Source: Leucocoprinus leucothites (lineage: Eukaryota > Basidiomycota > Agaricomycetes > Agaricales > Agaricaceae). From it: a DNA stretch of 64,000 nucleotides. A model generated the notes under the pieces. The model ran no database searches. It was not told the DNA's origin and was given only the letters and a program-made list of their open reading frames with translations. Location of the stretch: NCBI GenBank assembly GCA_013368445.1, contig JAACJO010000019.1, positions 1-64,000 on the forward strand, written 5' to 3'. Position numbers and translations under genes: made by a program. Position 1 is the first letter of the stretch; each line of letters opens with the position of its first letter. Positions 11,036 to 24,039 of this stretch are shown here, in pieces.

Positions 11036-11711
11036 TGGTTGACAACAGAAGAAGAGGGGCTGCTATTGGGTGGAGAAAGAGATTTGGGGTGAATTGACGA
11101 ACTTGGGGGATTTTTGTCCAGGGTAATGATTTAAAGCTAGATTTCCTCTTGGACCTCTTGTACGCACTTGGAGCCGCCTTCCTATTTCGAAAAGTGGAAA
11201 TTCCGCAGGGTTCGGCTACTGAGGAAGTATTAAGTTTGATTACCAATTTTGCTTGTGTGAATGTGGACACCTCAGAGATCCAGCTCCAACGAGATCCCAT
11301 TTCAATCGCTCAAAGCGTGTACTGATCATTATGTATCCTCATCCAGCTTTGTCATTATGATTGATGTTGTATGCTCGATGGTTTCTTCTTCCCCCCAAGC
11401 CTCAAGGGTAATCTGATATAAGGTGACGGCTCGACATCTGTCTGTCGCTAGTACCCACCCATGCCCCGAGTCTCTCGTCACCAAGCTCATCCCGCCACTG
11501 AGGCTCGATCTGAGCTGGAAAGGAACGAATTTGCCATCTGGCAATGCGTTCGTCGACTCTCTCCCAGGAGGCCTGCTCCCTACTGCCGACATTCTGTACC
11601 AAAGCTCTGCACTTCAAAAAGAAGCAAAGCAGGTCAGGCTATGGTGAACCTAGGCAGATGGTATACCTATGTGAGTGTATTCTTACTGTTTCATAAGTTC
11701 ATTTGAGCAAG

Positions 11712-12302
11712 TATGAGCAGTGTGGATATTGTGGTGGATTTCGATGGCTTTCCAGGTGTCTCAATGTCAATACTCTGTTGCTCCAAGACGAGGAGCTATG
11801 CACGCTTATTGCTATCCGTGAATCCTTGCGATTGACTAACGCTAATGTTACTCAATTGACCCTTCCTCGACCCCTCCCTCGTCTCCGACAATGACAATTT
11901 CGCCTTCCGGATTCACTCCGCCGTCTTCTCCGATGACCCCAACACCCCAGCGTTCACCCAATATCACACTCTTTTTCTGGACAGAGGTTTGCCAACTAGT
12001 GGCTTCAGCGCACTGCTATTTTTAATATTATTTTGCAGAATTTCATGTTTCCGAAGTCAATTGGCATACCGCGCACAAGTGGAGGAGCCTTTCGCCTTGG
12101 CGATCACAAGCTCACACTAGGTTTATTAGACGTCGAGCAAGGTGATACCTATGAGCTTTTAGACATACGAACTCACGACTGGAATACTGTTGGCTGGGAG
12201 CAGCCCATATTCCCTGGCTCTGAGAGAGAGCTTTACCTCAGACGCCAGGGCGTTACTTGCCAGCCTAGTCTATCTGATGTTCTCATTGCCCACATGTTCT
12301 GA
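11712..12302 (+). pseudogene. degenerate hypothetical gene
   Basis: Protein-like stretches sit in three different frames in sequence. One holds VDIVVDFDGFPG near 11720. A second, near 11890-12000, reads NFAFRIHSAVFSDDPNTPAF and continues after a 52-nt GT-AG intron as FHVSEVNWHTAHKW. A third, near 12080-12302, reads FRLGDHKLTLGLLDVEQGD. Joining them requires a frame change around 12080 and crosses a TGA near 11855. This is what a decayed gene (or sequencing indels) would look like. The family is not recognised. Confidence 0.35.
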
Positions 12303-13535
12303 TTTCCGTGCTTTATTCCCGATTCCGCCCCGCCCCCCATTTGCGTAGTACAGACTCTCCTACAGCCTTTTAATATCTTATTGAGTATTCCATGTTTCGT
12401 TTCGTCTCTTCCCATCCGCTCTCGCATCATTTCTTTACATAGTAACCTTGTCCAGAGCCTGTATCCCGGTATTCGGCTACCGGTTAGGAAAGCTGATCGA
12501 GTACCTACTATTTTGAAATCTATTCTATCTTACCGTTTCCAGAATGCTTGTGGATCCAGTATTGACTATCGCGTTTCTGGGAGTGATTATGGATCGAAAT
12601 AAAAAAACCCTGCAGACATGGAATAGGAACAATTTCGCAGCTGCCGATCGTAAGCCTAGATCTATTCCCTATTACTGTATATACAAGAGGCCGTTCAAAG
12701 TTTCCCGCTGCAACTTGAGTATATAGCCATACCTTTGGCTCAGGGTTTGCGGTACAAGTTGGAGCATATCGAGATTTATTCTGACGTTGGACTACAAATT
12801 TCAGGAGTCGTCTCCTCACGGTTCTTACCTCACCATGCTATCTGGTTCATCCCGTCAATAACTCATAACCCCTTCTGGCTGTACAGGATTGGGCATGACC
12901 ATTGGAGGTTTTAGTGCTGGTATGTGATCTACATGGAACGAACGTAACACTCAAGTTCAGCGAACGTTTTCTGCATACCACCGCCGTTAATTACGAAGTG
13001 ACCTGCTTGACTACGGCTTTCACTGCTTTCCACATTGCTAACTGGATATAGGAACATCTTTGTATTCCGTATTCCCCCAGTTGCCAGCTCATGGACCCTT
13101 ATCTACGTAAATTTCTCACCTAGAGGAGTATATTTTCATCGGGCGTGATTCCGAAACGCTGCATTTTAGTTGTAGTACATCCTCTTGGAAATGTTTTACT
13201 CTAACCCAGTGTTTTTCTGACTTCCTGTTCGAGTTACCTTCATCGCGTAGCCTTTCTATATACTGGATCTGATCTACAATCTTTTTTGTCTCCATGAGTG
13301 TTGCCGTGATATTCGCGGCCCTGTAAAATTTACAGGAGTAACCTGAGATGAACGCGCACCCGGTCCTTTGCAAATCGTTGACAAACAACCGATCTATCTG
13401 GCAAATAATCAAGCAAGGTACTCAAGATCTATTATCGGAGTTCGGATATCGTCCGGGGCCGAGTGAGTGACAGATATACCAGACCTCTGTGTAGCTGGCA
13501 GGTTTTCATCCCTCTCTTCCCCGCCAATCATACTC

Positions 13536-16164
13536 ATGCCCCTCACCGATGCACAGATCAAGTTTCTTGAAGATGGAGGCTATAAGGAGCGTGCCAAAGC
13601 GGCGCGTGAATTGGCCGAGAAAAATGGAACATTCAATATGAGGAATTGGGCCAAGACAAAAGTTATCCCTCTCTTCATCGTAAAGTTCCCGAACACAGAT
13701 AAGGAGATACAGGAGGTGAGTATTCGCTACCACCAAATCTACCATATCCACATCCAGCTCTTTTTTAGAAAGTTCACAATTGGTTCAAGAATAACTGCAA
13801 ACGTTCTATGCCCATATCAAGATTCTATCGCTCCGAAAGGGCTCATGCGTCTTCACTTAGCCCCGAAAATGCTCCTGAGCATGATGACGGGGCCAGCAGC
13901 AATGATGACGTGGCTACCCCTCCATCTCATCGCTTGCGTGGTTTGAGGGAGATGGTCGCAGAGGAGTATAAAACGACTATTCTCAGCCGTATTCATGGAT
14001 CAAACAATGCAAAGCTTCGGAGGCAAGAATTCATCGGAAAGTGGAATGCAGAACTTACGCGTTTTATTTCTGAACTGCCCAAGGACACAATACAATACTA
14101 CGAAGCGGCAGCTGAACGGTTACGAGACCAAAGCAAAACCACGCAAACTAAGGAAGATATTCTAATGTACTTATCCGTGAGCTTTTATATCGTCGCTCTC
14201 TGATCCTTTTGCGCAGGTGGCAAAAGCACCTTCCTGTGAAGGCAGGCTTAGATCTTCACAAGCTGTTGGGGTGGGGCCGCCGTCAGTATGGCGATGGGCT
14301 CTTCTTCGTAGCTACTGCTTACCGTGAACCTTCCAACAAGGTCTTCATCAAGAAGTATGTTATTCATGGCCCCCGCGAGTCGCTGTACTGAATTGAGCCA
14401 TGTTTGCACCTTAGATGGTTGATTTCAAATGTTCCACAAGACATCGAATCCGACTCCTTCATGGACGCCTATGATGAGCATATCAGTGATCATTTCCGAT
14501 CGCTTGCCGATAATTGGCTGCCACGTAAGTCATTGAGCTCATTTTATTCAGTTGTGTCCTCATTTTCACCAAAAGGTCATAATAAAGGAGTAGCCCCGCT
14601 CCTCACTCAATCTTTAAGTGGAAAACACATCATTCGCCCCTTTGATGTTGATTCAGTTACGAGAAACGAGATGAAGGAAGTGGTATCATCTTACCTAACA
14701 AAACTTTGGGGTTCAACGGTTTTTGTCTTCCCTGTGAATACCTCATACTAAAACTTGACTGCAGAAGTATCGGGTCGGTCTGGGACCTTACCCTGGTCAT
14801 CACTGGAAGATCCTACTATTTGGAAATCCTATCTCCTTGACATTGCTCCACTTGCAAACCACACTAACATCAACCCGGCCACTATGCCAGGCGAAAGTAT
14901 CATTGCTCTTGCGGAGGCTTTGTCCAAAAGTCCGGGCATTATTGACTTTGGTCGAACTTCGTAAGTAGACTATTTCTTCGCCGTGTTTGTTTTTACTATA
15001 TGAAATAGGACCTTGAATACAACTCACTCGAGTCCCCCTCAAGAAGGATCAAGCCCCCATCCAGCCAATCCCACTAACGATGACCCGTTCCGTTCCAGCC
15101 CATTACGTCAAGTATCTCCGTCAACACTCAGTACTCCCAGTCGCGATTACAATCTGGCTGATCCCCCAATAACCCCGTCATCGCCTCGGATGCTCCCCAG
15201 AGGCACAAATTCTGCTCATTCCCCCAGCCAGACTCCCACACATCGGGGCTCGCCCCCTCCGAGTCCCCAGGATCCATCTCTGACAGGGTCGAATAGCAGC
15301 GTCACCAGCGTATGTTTATTTTCAGCCGTCACGATCACCGAGTATTATATAACCATATACCAGACCACTACGAAAAGATCTTACAGCAGTCCAGCCTTGA
15401 GTCCATTTGCTTCCACGGCTGCAAGTAGCAAGGGGCAGACTCCTCAGGCGACACCTTTGCGCCAACAATCGGACAGGCCTATGAGCATTGATGTAAGTCG
15501 CGCACTTTATTATCTGGGAGATTGATCTAAAAGCAAATATAAAACGATTTCCCACAGAATCAATATGAACGAGAAGATCCAATGGTTACACTTGGCAAGG
15601 ACCAAACCGATTTGTTCGGGAGTCAGCAGGTCACAGTTGATCCTCAACCGGCCTCCTCTGATCATCAATGTTCCTCTAACTCCGACACGTCTCCTCAAGG
15701 TAAAGTAGTAATCACGTTGCCTTGCCCCCATCATAGAACTAATCATGTTATTTTCCGTATCTATCTGCAGCCTCCAGCCCGATTGAATCCGAGGACAAGG
15801 GCGTTGAAGCCTCAAACCAACTGGCGAAGATAGAGAAGCAACATATCGCCAATGCCTCGAAGCCAGATCTCGCCATCTCCCGCACTGCCACTCAGACCGC
15901 ACAAGGCAGAAAGAAAGGAAAGAAGGCATCTGCAGTTCCTATTCGTGCCCAGCCCAAGCGCACAACAAAGGAACCCAAACTCCCTGCTCCTCTGACTGCC
16001 AAGAAGAAAGATACCACCAAACGGTATGTTGTACCTGCACTTGAAATCATCATGCTAAGACCTACAATAGGAAGCCCGGTTATATCTGGGTTCCCGTCGA
16101 TGAAGATACAGAGAACTCGGAAGAGCCTCCTGCAAGGCGTAGGAGGTTGAATCGTACAATGTAG
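13536..16164 (+). CDS. large hypothetical protein of an Agaricomycete multicopy family
   Basis: Eleven exons are read: 13536-13715, 13769-14176, 14227-14354, 14415-14524, 14576-14710, 14765-14960, 15009-15309, 15364-15492, 15558-15699, 15771-16023 and 16071-16164. All introns are 47-71 nt, GT-AG and frame-consistent. The N-terminus starts MPLTDAQIKFLEDGGY and has KVHNWFKNN at the exon 1/2 junction. The middle third contains KLLGWGRRQYGDGLFFVATA and a SSYLTKLWEVS...LPWSSL block. From memory, similar motifs occur in a large family of Agaricomycete hypothetical proteins. The C-terminal half is Ser/Pro-rich, low complexity, and ends Lys/Arg-rich (RKKGKK, RRRRLN), suggesting a nuclear or nucleic-acid-associated protein. 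Function is unknown. Intron 2 uses a CAAAAG acceptor, chosen because it keeps the frame. Confidence 0.75.
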
Positions 16165-18190
16165 ATCCACTTTGTCCCCGCACTTTCACAAGTCTCTAGT
16201 AGCTAAATCACCGGTGATTCTGGATTTGAACGTGACGTTTTCTGCTGCTCTGTCGTGTCATGTATATTTATTAAGAATCTAGATTACACTTGAATTTATT
16301 TCTCACAGGTGACTATCCAGAGAGTAATGACCGCGACATCTTTCTAGAATGTACACTCAGTGTTTGTAAGGGAAATTTTTCCTCTCGCTATCCAGTAGTA
16401 TTATCCCCTCCACCCATCCCCGTTCGCCTACTGGTAAATCACATTTCTGTCGAAGAACCTGGATTGTCCGAGTATCCAGATTTCCCATCATCCGGATTGT
16501 AGTAAAATCAATGAGCCAAATACAACAACTACCTTCATCCAGATTTTTCCATGTCAACGAGCTCAATATGCTTACTAGTGAGCTCAGTATTGCCACTACC
16601 AGCTGTCTTTAATCTGGATTCCTATGTCAACGAGCTCGGGGCGCGCCGCTTCTCACTTCTCATCCAGATGTGATCCGGATGAAATCTAGATTTTAGACAA
16701 TCCACCGGGAAGACTCTTCCCATTGGCGGATTAATCCGGCTTGCTGAAGTCCCCGCCGCTGCCGTCGCTCTCGTTGGAACTTGGAATCCATTGTTGGATT
16801 ATGACAGCACGTCAGTAATGTCCCTGGATGTGGATGACTTGAAATTAGTCACTGGGAGGGGGGAGGAGTATGACGTTTTAGAGACCTCACCACAAAAAAT
16901 GCGCTCACCCTCATTAACCCTGACATATTCTGCCAAAATCCGAGGGCAGGTCGTTCATACACATTTCCAAAATTAAATGGCACCGACAAAACGACGACTA
17001 GAAGACTTTCGTCACCATGGGAGTTGTCAGGCTCATCCACCGCTACTTCTCATGACTTCACAACCGTGAGATGAAGTTGTGCGATATAGCACGTGAGACT
17101 TGGGGTTTTCAGCTTCAACATAAGTTAGAGCCATTCGTTGAACACCCCATATCTAGGGAGCGCGAATTCTAGATGATTGTCACGTCGACATGTAGAATGC
17201 AGCCAGAACTTGCTCACTTGGAGTTTCGAGCGTGAGGGAAGCAGCTAATCATCTTAATTCTTTACTTTCATAGCACACAAGGATAATGTTTGAGATGGCC
17301 GTAGGATCGACAATGTTCCTGTGTGGAGATCAAAACTCTGTCCTATCACCAAGGTATCCACTGCGCGAGAGCTGATGCTTATGCCCAAATGCATTTACAG
17401 GAGGTCAAAGCGAACAAAGCCGGTATTCATGGATCCGAGAAATGCAGGTTCAGACCGTACACCAAGAATGTAACAATGAGGTAAACCGTGAAGGAGACCA
17501 AGTGGATGTTCGTAAGGCAGTACCATGTTGCCGAATGACGGTAGGAGGCGGTGGGCCCGAAGAACAGATATCTACAAGAGATTGTAGCAGTTTCTCAAGG
17601 CTCGGGTTACAAAGGTTTGCGCATTATTGTTCACAATGGAGCTCCTGTTCAAGAGAGGTAGATCAGAGTTTCATCCATAATGCAAGCCTTGTTTTACTGC
17701 CTTTAATATGGATCCCATATGAGTTACGTGCAATATAGAGTGCTTGGAATGGCTAGAGCCTGGAGCCGATAGAACCAGGATGAAGCAAAGAGAACGCAAT
17801 GTGCCCTCGCAGTCTTCCTCGGTCGACTAGACTGGTGGGTCTCAGAGATTGAATCTGGACTTTGAGCTCGAGAATCACATGAGGTAGGATGAATCAGCAG
17901 TAAAATCAAAAGAAACGATTCAGGTTGACAGTGTCCGGAGAATGTCGAACGAATCTGTTGGATCAATCATCATGAGTTTGAGAGGATCGCCAGAAAGCTC
18001 TGGAACTCACAAATACAAATCAGAAGAATTGCGGTGGGTTGCTTGGGTTGGAGGTGTGGGGGTAGTTGACCTTGGAGTCCTCCGGTATGAGTCCACGGAT
18101 CCTAAAGAACTAGCAGAAGGTCTCGCGTTAACGTATCAAGTAATCACCATTAAGCAGTGCTCCTTGTATCCCCCAAGAGGGACCCGAGTA
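16165..18190. other. gene-poor interval
   Basis: No supported CDS. The sequence around 16490-16720 contains repeated ATCCGGATT/ATCCAGATT words and two copies of tatgtcaacgagctc-like sequence (near 16550 and 16626). It may be a worn repetitive element, but I cannot delimit one. Confidence 0.4.
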
Positions 18191-18790
18191 ATGTTATTCA
18201 TATAATTCCAGCAGTGAGACTTCCAACATCTCTCCAGAACGAAGGGGAAGATCGCGTGGTGTCTTGAGATAGTATTCAAACTCGATGCTGTGTTCTGCTG
18301 GTGTTGGTGGGAAAGGATCAAGGGTGACCGGTGGTTTATGAACAGATTGATGTGCAACGACATAGTATGCAGTAGGAACAGTAGAGGTAGGAGGATGATA
18401 ACACTGTTTGAGGGGTAGCCCATCAATGAAGGTGAACAGTGAAACATGTGCTGGTGCGTACCTCTTGAATATGTAGATGAAATACACGAGCACCGTAAGG
18501 GTTGATGGACGAGTTGGGATTATTCTAACACGCAGCCTGCGAGTATCCAGAAATTCACAGTATTAATTAACCGTTGACCACGATTCTGCTTTTTAGTTCC
18601 TTCGACTGGCCCCGGAGAACATATATGGCAGCGAAGAGAAATAAACGTGAGTATGGTAACGGAACAGTGCCGTTGAAAACCACACTTACCACGGCCCTTC
18701 CCTCCATCTGCTTGGCTCGTACCGTTCACTCTTCTTACTCACGATCGTCCCAGAGTTTGTAGCTAACAAGCAGATAATATCTCATCAACA
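18190..18790 (-). pseudogene. fragments of a membrane-protein gene
   Basis: On the minus strand a stretch reading VFNGTVPLPYSRLFLFAAIY (about 18680-18610) is preceded, after a GTGAGT donor, by SYKLWDDR. It is followed by hydrophobic STLTVLVYFIYIFKR and then a Pro-rich segment ending GEMLEVSLLELYE at 18194. The pieces look coding but do not join into one frame with good splice sites. This is likely a decayed or partly missed gene; the family is not established. Confidence 0.25.
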
Positions 18791-20065
18791 TACGACAAGA
18801 CAATGGAGGTTGGGAACGCACCTTTGGTCATCTGGCTATGTTCATAACAGCACCTGTCATATTCCATCGAGCCACAATCTGTGTTATCTTTGACGCTGAC
18901 ACAGATTTCCCCGTAACTTAGGGTATATTCGTACCGCAAGACAATAGAGACCAGTTGTACCGCCAGCAACAGCGAAACGGGATTTGAATACGTGTATACA
19001 CCGTTCGTCGGTTCTATGATTTGTGATCTCTATTCCAACAAGTATTATCAGTAACACGAAAGCGGAGAAAGAAGGTGTGCGCACAATCATATCACCACTC
19101 CAGGCTGGAGACACATCCTTCTGCTGACAAGCCGGCAACATTTGGCAGATTCGGATCACCGCAAATAATACCATTGAATAAATCCGCGTGATACGCCAGG
19201 AGACCGCTTAACTATGACGTTCGAAAAGGAGCACAATGAGTGCGATGATGAACCGGTGACGGGTCGACGGCGATTTGATCCTCCTTTGGCAAACGCTGTT
19301 CTTCTCGTTCAAAATGTTACAGGAGGTCTTGTGAGACGCTGAAATCACCATTGGCAGAAACAAACCAGAGTCGGAAAAAGGGGAAGGGATGGAGAAGGGG
19401 AAAGTCGAAACTCAGGTAAGCAAATGTGCGAATCACGAGCGTCATTTAATTAATTTAATTGATGGACTACGACTGAATGCGGTAATGCCAATCGTAACAG
19501 TAGTGGCGAATCAGCTCGCTGCTCCTCTCCTCACTCCAAAAGTTCGCCATCCACCGTTTCATCAACGCTGCCCCAAAAGCACTAAATTCGTTTACAAGAG
19601 TAGCGGTGGTGCTGAGGCACTACAACATCGGAGTTTTAGCATGAACGATAAGCTATTTGCTGCATGACTTTCTCCTATGATTCATTATTGATAAGCCGAG
19701 CTTTATGGGACCTACGATTCTTCAACTTCCCTGCGTATTTGTGAGTAGTTTAAGATCAGATCCGCTTGAGATCAATCCAAATTAGGAGTTCGGCAACTCC
19801 AACATGTTGCCATTCTTGTATCTAGAATCTAGAACAGGAATCCTAGGCGCCACGGAAAGTCAGTATTCTCTGTTCGAACTTCATTCTCCTCTCATGAGCT
19901 CGAGAATACTCCGACCTTTTGTTTGGTTAGGTTTAACAAGATGGTAATGCTGGGTGTAGATCTATTACAGGTAGAGTTTTGAATACAAAACGGTCGGCTA
20001 ACATAGGTACCGAATTGGCAGATTAGGCACAGAAGGGAGTCGTCTCATTTTTAGAACATTCTGCT

Positions 20066-21437
20066 CTATACATGGTCCCCAGAATCGGTATTCGACTCGG
20101 ACGTCTCAGAATGAACCTTGGGTTCTGTAGTGATATGCACAACCCGTGACCCAACCCTTTCGGAATCGATGGCGCATGTCGAGGTGCCATAGTCTGTCGA
20201 TGTCGCACCAGCTGCGCCAAATCGAATAGCAGAAACAATACCAACGCTAGCCTCCGGAGGTGGCTTATGTATGCTGGGATCAGGGCGCGTACTCCACGCC
20301 GTGTCTGGACGTGAATGTCCAGCTGCAACACGGAGTACGATGAGCATTGGTGCTAGACCCTGTCAAGTAGATGTATCAGACGACAGTCAGGAAGGGAACT
20401 ATGGCACACATAAGTACCGTCATCTGAGCATGGATGTTTTGTGCATAGAAAGCGTTAACATTCTTCGTCACATCCAGAATAACGAATATGAGAAGAGTAG
20501 CAGAATACAGTGCGGCGGACTCCACAGGTATCTCGATTGCTGCACGGTAAGGATTCTTTCGGATTTTTGTTGCTTTGGCTGCCGCGCGCTGGACAAGAAT
20601 AATGCGGAGAGCAATGCAGAATGTGGTGAACAAGCTGGTCCCAATAGAGAGCGCAAAGTACGCGGTGCTGAAGTTGACGTAGTCGCGCATCCTTTTAATT
20701 GAAGTGAATGCAAGGGCTGGCTTTGTTTCAAGTTCAACTTGAGCAGTAATAAACCGCGCAGCCATCGCTGTTGGTCATAAAGAGGACATACTAGCATCAA
20801 CCGGCAAAAATAAATTATAGGCAGACAATAAACCACGCACCCACACCGCTGGTAGTTCCAAGGATGGGGAGGACCACAACAGTCCAACGTTTCTGCCAAA
20901 CGACCCAGCAGCGCCAGATCTGGGATGCTCGAAGTAAACCTTTGATATAGAACACTTTTGAAGTGAATCCTTACGAAGAGAATATCTGCGATCAAAATAT
21001 TCAGGCAGAAAAATGTGTCGCCAGTAGCCTCGATCCATGGAGCCAAGTGGGTCAAAGAATTCAAGAGACCCGGACCACCAGGAAGTTCGTTGTCATCGAT
21101 GGCTTTTGAATAGTAAAACCACTGAAGAGCGCAGTGCATAGTCGAGCATATGTACATGCTGATAATGAGCGCAATAAGGCGGATCTTACGGCCATAGTCG
21201 TATGATCTATTATCGACTTCAAATGGAAGTTGGCTCTGTCAGGCCAATTACAGAAGTCTAACAAGAACCGTCAACGCACCGATGACCCACAGAGTAAGGA
21301 GCAGACCAGCAGTATAAAGGCCTATCAGTATAACCCAAGTCAGTATACTGTATGTTGAAAGATGAAAGTAGCTTGGAGAGCAAACCATGGAACCAGTCTT
21401 CAACGATAAGACTACTAACTGGTATTGGGGCTGACAT
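20066..21437 (-). CDS. multi-pass integral membrane protein of unknown function
   Basis: Six exons are read on the minus strand from ATG at 21437, starting MSAPIPVSSLIVEDWFHG, to TAG at 20066. Hydrophobic segments appear in order: GLYTAGLLLTLW, RLIALIISMYICSTMH, a FFCLNILIADILF stretch, WTVVVLPILGTTSGV, FALSIGTSLFTTFCIALRII, ALYSATLLIFVILDV and LAPMLIVLRVAAG. That is about seven spans, with a soluble Ser/Thr-rich tail of ~80 residues. From memory, Agaricomycetes have many such ~330-residue 'integral membrane proteins' with a GTGDTFFCLN-like motif, seen here as ATGDTFFCLN. The exon 2 donor is ambiguous: a weak GTCATC donor keeps the frame. The last introns (57 and 73 nt) are clean. Whether it is a receptor is unknown. 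Confidence 0.75.
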
Positions 21438-21987
21438 GTTGACAATAAGGCTTGAAATGCTCGCTACTTTAACTAGGCGGTAGGGAATAAGCAGAAATGG
21501 TTGAGCAGGACTTAAATGGGTCTCACTTTGTATCCATTCATAAGAATTCGATGACGAATACAACCTGTTGGATACTTCAGGCCTTCGTGAGAAGAATATA
21601 TACCCAAGCTGACTACAACAACAATTCTTGAAACGATGATCTTCTTGTCCGCGGGAGCCGATAAGAAAACGCCAGGCTTAAAATTTTCTGAGATCATGAG
21701 TGGTACCCTGATGGAAGTGTACACTGAGAACATTGAATGATTCATCCGTTGCAAGAAAAATCTATATTCATATATTTGCCTCCCACTGCCTATAAAAAGC
21801 TGTCTTGGAAGATGGATGATTGACACGAGTGTCCCCAATGCGTGGTACAGGGTGGAGGCCTCAGCATCCTATTGGTGCTTGAACTCCGATCAGTAATATT
21901 GATGTTGACTCAGTGCAATCTATGAGGATGTACAACTGCTCTCAGTTGTGATGCAATCATCACTAATCTCTCGCTTCGTAGCCTATC

Positions 21988-22166
21988 AGAGAAATCCGGG
22001 AAAAAAATGATATGACCATATCACGGTAAAACATCACATTGTAACAGTATTATATTGGACTATAATGTGATGTTTTACCACAATACTAGTCTCCCGTAGT
22101 CAGACTTTGATGTAAAACACTTGGTAAGACCGCGATACGGTCATATCATTTCTTCCGGAGTTCTCT
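21988..22166. mobile_element. MITE-like fold-back element, ~179 bp
   Basis: The ends are imperfect inverted repeats of about 33 bp: the left begins agagaaatccggg and runs through aaatgatatgacc, and the right is the reverse complement of agagaactccggaag...aaatgatatgacc. Inside is a second near-perfect palindrome, ggtaaaacatcacattgta paired with its inverse ending ttttacc near 22079. There is no coding capacity. No target-site duplication is obvious. Size and nested symmetry fit a non-autonomous DNA transposon, or a structured hairpin. Confidence 0.6.
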
Positions 22167-23010
22167 GGGGGCTCGCCGCCACCTGCTAGCCCCCGCCCTC
22201 CATACTTCGGCCCGTCAAAAGCACAATCTTGCCTATAACTTCTATCCCACCCATGCTGTCATCGAATATAATACTACTTCTATCATAGCTGTTCATGAAA
22301 TGTGTCAGCGCCCACAGAGTCCGTCTTCTGATTAATCCCTGTGGCGCCTTGGAGCCCATCCTCCGATAGTATGGCTGAGGATTGAGCGAGCGGTAATTAC
22401 TGGGAAAAGAAGATAAGGAAATGGATAAAATCAATCGACTTGTATGATAATCAGCACGGTTGCCAAGTTTGAGTGCAAAAAAAATAGCCACTGACATGAA
22501 AAATCAACCATAAAGAACCGTGTTTCTCACATACATGAGCAATTAGCTTTCACTGGAATGATAATCATCATGATTTACATGCATGAGTGCAAGAAAGAGC
22601 CATTTTCCACACATACGTGAATGTTTCATGATTGGTGGGGAGCAGTGACGAATACAATGGCAGATGCATTGGGGAGTCATACAGATATTACCGCGGGGTT
22701 CTGTTTTAATTCGTGTGTAGAATCACAACTGATATGGAAGTAAGCACCCTTTCATTCGCAATCAGTGATTAGTATATCCACAAGCCCATGCTGTTCACAA
22801 CTCTGCGTTTCACGATCTCCTCGGAGAAACTTCTTGATAAACTTGGTTTTGGATGTTCACACCAAGCTCAAGCTCACTCTTTACAACTTCTATGCTTTTG
22901 AGAGTGCTGAATATTGGACATTGGACCCTGAGGACATGGATCAAACTTTTGTTTAGTCTTCGTATATAATCTCGAGTTGAGTGGGTTGTTGTCAGCACAC
23001 ATCCACTGCC

Positions 23011-24039
23011 ATGCATTCTTCCCTTCTCGCGCTGGGCATCTTCCTGACCATTATATTATCCACGGAAACAATCCTCGGGAGGTCCACGTTAGTTCAAACG
23101 AACAGATTGTGTGGAACTATCCCAAGTGTTTGCTTCATGCAATTCACAGTACGCTTGTTTCTTCCTCCTTGTTCTTCCACTGCTTATCAGAGCTTTTGAC
23201 ACAGGACCCAGCAACCAAAATTAGTCTCGGACTCACCCTTCCAGCAACTGCACACGGGCTACCTGACCCCTTCGCCCACGACTTTCTTGCTAATTTATCA
23301 GCACCACTTCCTTATGGTTTTGCTGGATTCAGCGGAAGGTCCGGCTCTACCGGTAGCAAGATCTCGCAGTGTGTCTCATTTACGAGCGCTCAAACTTCTG
23401 ACAAAACGCTCTCTTACATGTATTGTTAGGTTTTCTGTTAATGTAGTCATGACTTTGGCTGCGAACAATGATATTACACCTGCGTAAGTCGGCAAACAGG
23501 TGACAATATTTGCACCCGTTCAAGTGCACTGACATTTGTTTTATCCATGCAGAAATGGCCTTGGTCAGGTACTTAAAGATGACGAGGTCCTCCTGGCGCA
23601 GTTCTCTACTCAGGCGTGAGTTCTCTATTTCCTACCCTTTCCTCAAGCTTTCGAGTCTCACAGTCCGTAATGGGTGGATCACAGTGCAAATCAATCGGCC
23701 CTTGTCCCTACCACTGGAAAGATTGCCACAGTCACACTGTCCAACCTCTCCTTCTACACCCCAGGCCAAGCAACCTTTGTCTTCCGCTGCCAGAACTGCA
23801 GTATCCTTGCAGGGGCTACCAGAAGCACTACTTCAAACACGTCCAAATCTACCACCCAGGTGGCTCTCAATATGTTTTGGTCGTCCTCGGCGGTGAAGTA
23901 CATCTCAGACACTAATTACAGTGCCGAATTTCCCTTGACGAGCAACCTCACTTTGAGTACCGTGAACCTTGACATGGCGGGGATGATGATATCCACCAAA
24001 GACTACGTCACCATGTTAAAGGCGGTGGGGGTAGCGTAA
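23011..24039 (+). CDS. secreted cellobiose-dehydrogenase-type cytochrome domain protein
   Basis: Five exons, 23011-23148, 23205-23368, 23430-23483, 23553-23615 and 23685-24039, are joined by frame-consistent introns of 56-69 nt. The N-terminus is a signal peptide (SSLLALGIFLTIIL core). The mature part reads QTNRLCGTIPSVCF, then ISLGLTLP, APLPYGFAGFSG, VVMTLAANN, and later TFVFRCQNCSIL, ending in a YVTMLKAVGVA block. Order and spacing resemble the haem-binding cytochrome domain of fungal cellobiose dehydrogenases. No flavin dehydrogenase domain or cellulose-binding module follows. I cannot identify the Met/His pair expected to ligate haem: the GGM-like site reads GRSGSTG. Electron transfer is therefore uncertain. 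Confidence 0.6.

Noticed and set aside
10986..11300. 104-codon minus-strand frame upstream of paralog copy 4
   Set aside because: Overlaps the first exon of copy 4 in another frame and has no paralog support.
13506..13751. 81-codon minus-strand frame
   Set aside because: Antisense to exon 1 of the 11-exon gene at 13.5 kb.
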